Origin: Lichina pygmaea
Lineage: Eukaryota; Ascomycota; Lichinomycetes; Lichinales; Lichinaceae
DNA length: 64,000 nt
Reading direction: 5' to 3'
NCBI GenBank assembly: GCA_963422465.1
Contig: OY730169.1
Location: 4,464,001-4,528,000, forward strand
Shown: one piece after another, positions 62,531-64,000 of the stretch
Layout: every line of letters starts with the position of its first letter
How positions within the stretch are numbered: the stretch's first letter is position 1
Notes under the pieces: model-generated
Seen by the model: only the letters and a program-made list of their open reading frames with translations
Databases searched by the model: none
Told to the model about the DNA's origin: nothing
Position numbers and translations under genes: made by a program

Positions 62531-63523
62531 GTTCGGGGGAAATCGACATTGTCGACTGGCACGACTGTACAGTACCGGTAGTAGTACCCCGCCACGCCCG
62601 CCTGAGGCGCTACACCCGCGGTGCCTGACTGACTTCGCGATGCGACTACGCTACCCACCCGGTTGGAGAGATTAGGGTGTTGTCGCCTGAGCTTAGCGGG
62701 TCGTTGATGGTTGAGCCAGAGGTGAGTGACTGAGTGACCGCAGGTGGGCGACGCAGAGTCTGGCTGAGCATAAAAAGCCGGCTGGGTGCCTGGGTGAGAA
62801 GGCGTCTGTCCGAGAGAAGTACAGAGAGAGTCTGTGGCTGTGTTTCTCGGAGAGCTTCGATCAGTTGCCCGGAAAGGCTGGTTAGCTATCTACTCAGTTG
62901 TTTCTGCTACTTCTAGAGCGCTGGCCTACGGTACCGTACCGTACCGTACCGTATCGCCCTGTCAGCTGTTCTTGCCCCAGTACGTATGTAGAGATATCCC
63001 GGACGCCTCCCACCCTCGGTTGTCTGTTGGTTTGTCTTTTTGTGCATGGTGGCCTTGAGTCGAAGACACTTTTTAGAGCCTACCTTGACTGTCGACAGGC
63101 TACTCGTACTGCGAGCAGAGCTCTTAAAAAGCTCTCTTTGCTTACGGTACCGGCAGAGTAGTTAATGGTTCTTTCCGGCTCGATATATCTCTAGGACAAA
63201 GAGCAGCCCAGCTCTGTAACTTACGGTAGTGCTCTGTGAATACGTGACAAGGTACTTCCGTATGCTCAAGCTCTGTTGGCTTCTCCGGGACTAATGAACA
63301 AACCCCGTTGTTTCTGTCGGCAAACTTGAATTGAAACATACCGTACATGACATCCTGGTCTTGATTCCAGATGACTGCACTACAATATCTATCCCCTACC
63401 GTAGGTAGCCGTTCCAAGAAGACAGTTGAAGTACTAGAAAGCTGGTAGCGGGCCTAGGAATGATCTAGGCACATCTACGGCCCGGATTGTCAAGGCAGCG
63501 GGAAAGAGCTATCACGGGAGTCT
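62531..63523. other. Intergenic, GTAC-rich
   Basis: Four tandem GTACC/CGTAC units near 62931-62953 (TACGGTACCGTACCGTACCG) stand out. Nothing else is recognised. A minus-strand frame at 63142-63417 has no family features. Confidence 0.5.
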
Positions 63524-63862
63524 CTAAGCATTCGACAAGATAACCATCGGACGCGGGCATTCGCCATTGCAAGTATGCAAAGAGCTGCAGCCCAGCGGAT
63601 ACCAGCCCGGATCTTCAAGGCGGCAGGAGCGCTCGGAGGCCTCACCATCGTCAGACCCAAAGGCGCGTACGATTCTGGTGCGGGTGTAGACTCGAACGAT
63701 GACGGTGACACCGGCGAGGGACGTAAAGATGATAGATGAGATGATCAGCGACCGCACGGTGAACTCGGGATCATCGAAGTTGGGGATGCCCCCTGGCGGA
63801 GGCGGCATGGCCGGAAGCTGGGCATGAGGGTCTTGCGTGAATGCCATGACTGAACAGCTCAC
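63524..63862 (-). pseudogene. 5' fragment of a rhodopsin-domain (SAT4/Pth11-like) membrane protein
   Basis: The N-terminus MPPPPGGIPNFDDPE followed by a membrane helix (SLIISSIIFTSLAGVTVIV) and RVYTRTRIVRAFGSDD is the typical start of the large fungal rhodopsin-domain integral membrane family, in which the first helix is followed by a WDD-type motif. After GSDDG a good donor (GTGAGG at about 63643) is present, but I find no continuation in the next 900 bases: none of the remaining six helices appears. It is therefore a truncated fragment, or an intact first exon cut off by a rearrangement. In other fungi these proteins are numerous and found in accessory regions. Confidence 0.55.
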
Positions 63863-64000
63863 GTGGTATGTGCACTGCTCCAGTCACAAGTCCGAGAGGG
63901 CCGACATGATCCTCTCAGTATCGCTGAGAGGCCGGTTCTCCGGCGGTCTCGTGCGTGGGGAAGGCTCCTCTTATGGCAGCGACGCTCCCGTTCTTGTGCG

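Overview
This window comes from the nuclear genome of a filamentous ascomycete (Pezizomycotina). The protein families and the architecture both point there: short introns with GTRNGT-like donors and CTGAC/CTAAC branch points, ER cyclophilin, SET1, fungal INSIG, DUF3632 and Tad-like LINEs. I cannot name the species. All gene models were spliced by hand, and each was accepted only when the reading frame closed across every junction.

Left part (1-14.2 kb): TRM112 (+), SET1 (-), a secreted RNase T1-type ribonuclease (-) and a DUF3632 protein (+). These are separated by long gene-poor intergenic DNA rich in GTAC-containing words.

Middle-left (14-30 kb): an accessory stretch. It holds two 5'-truncated LINE copies with perfect target-site duplications (17.0-18.1 and 20.8-22.3 kb), a putative small secreted protein between them, a large conserved low-complexity fungal protein (23.1-26.4 kb, -), and a nested transposon block at 28.5-29.85 kb (a pogo/Fot1-like element with an internally deleted transposase inside a short older repeat).

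Middle-right (30.5-49.4 kb): a dense housekeeping block. It contains ER cyclophilin B (-), mitochondrial ribosomal protein uS13m (+), DED1 (-), INO80 subunit IES1 (+), mitochondrial pyruvate carrier MPC1 (+), SmB (-), RPL11 (+) and an INSIG-family sterol regulator (-). Two head-to-head pairs share short promoters (cyclophilin/uS13m and SmB/RPL11). A 15-bp minisatellite lies just downstream of the INSIG gene.

Right part (49.4-64 kb): a third LINE copy carrying a nested repeat, eIF2-gamma (GCD11, -), clathrin heavy chain (CHC1, -), then a degenerate end with a nucleotidyltransferase-like gene (-), a facing partial gene (+) and a fragment of a rhodopsin-domain membrane protein.

Most genes are informational or trafficking genes without a shared pathway. 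TRM112, RPL11, GCD11 and DED1 all serve translation; SET1 and IES1 act on chromatin. The most unusual features are a possible alternative membrane-anchored 3' end of cyclophilin B, very small exons (including exons consisting only of the start codon), an intact secreted RNase T1-like gene, and the nested transposon layers.
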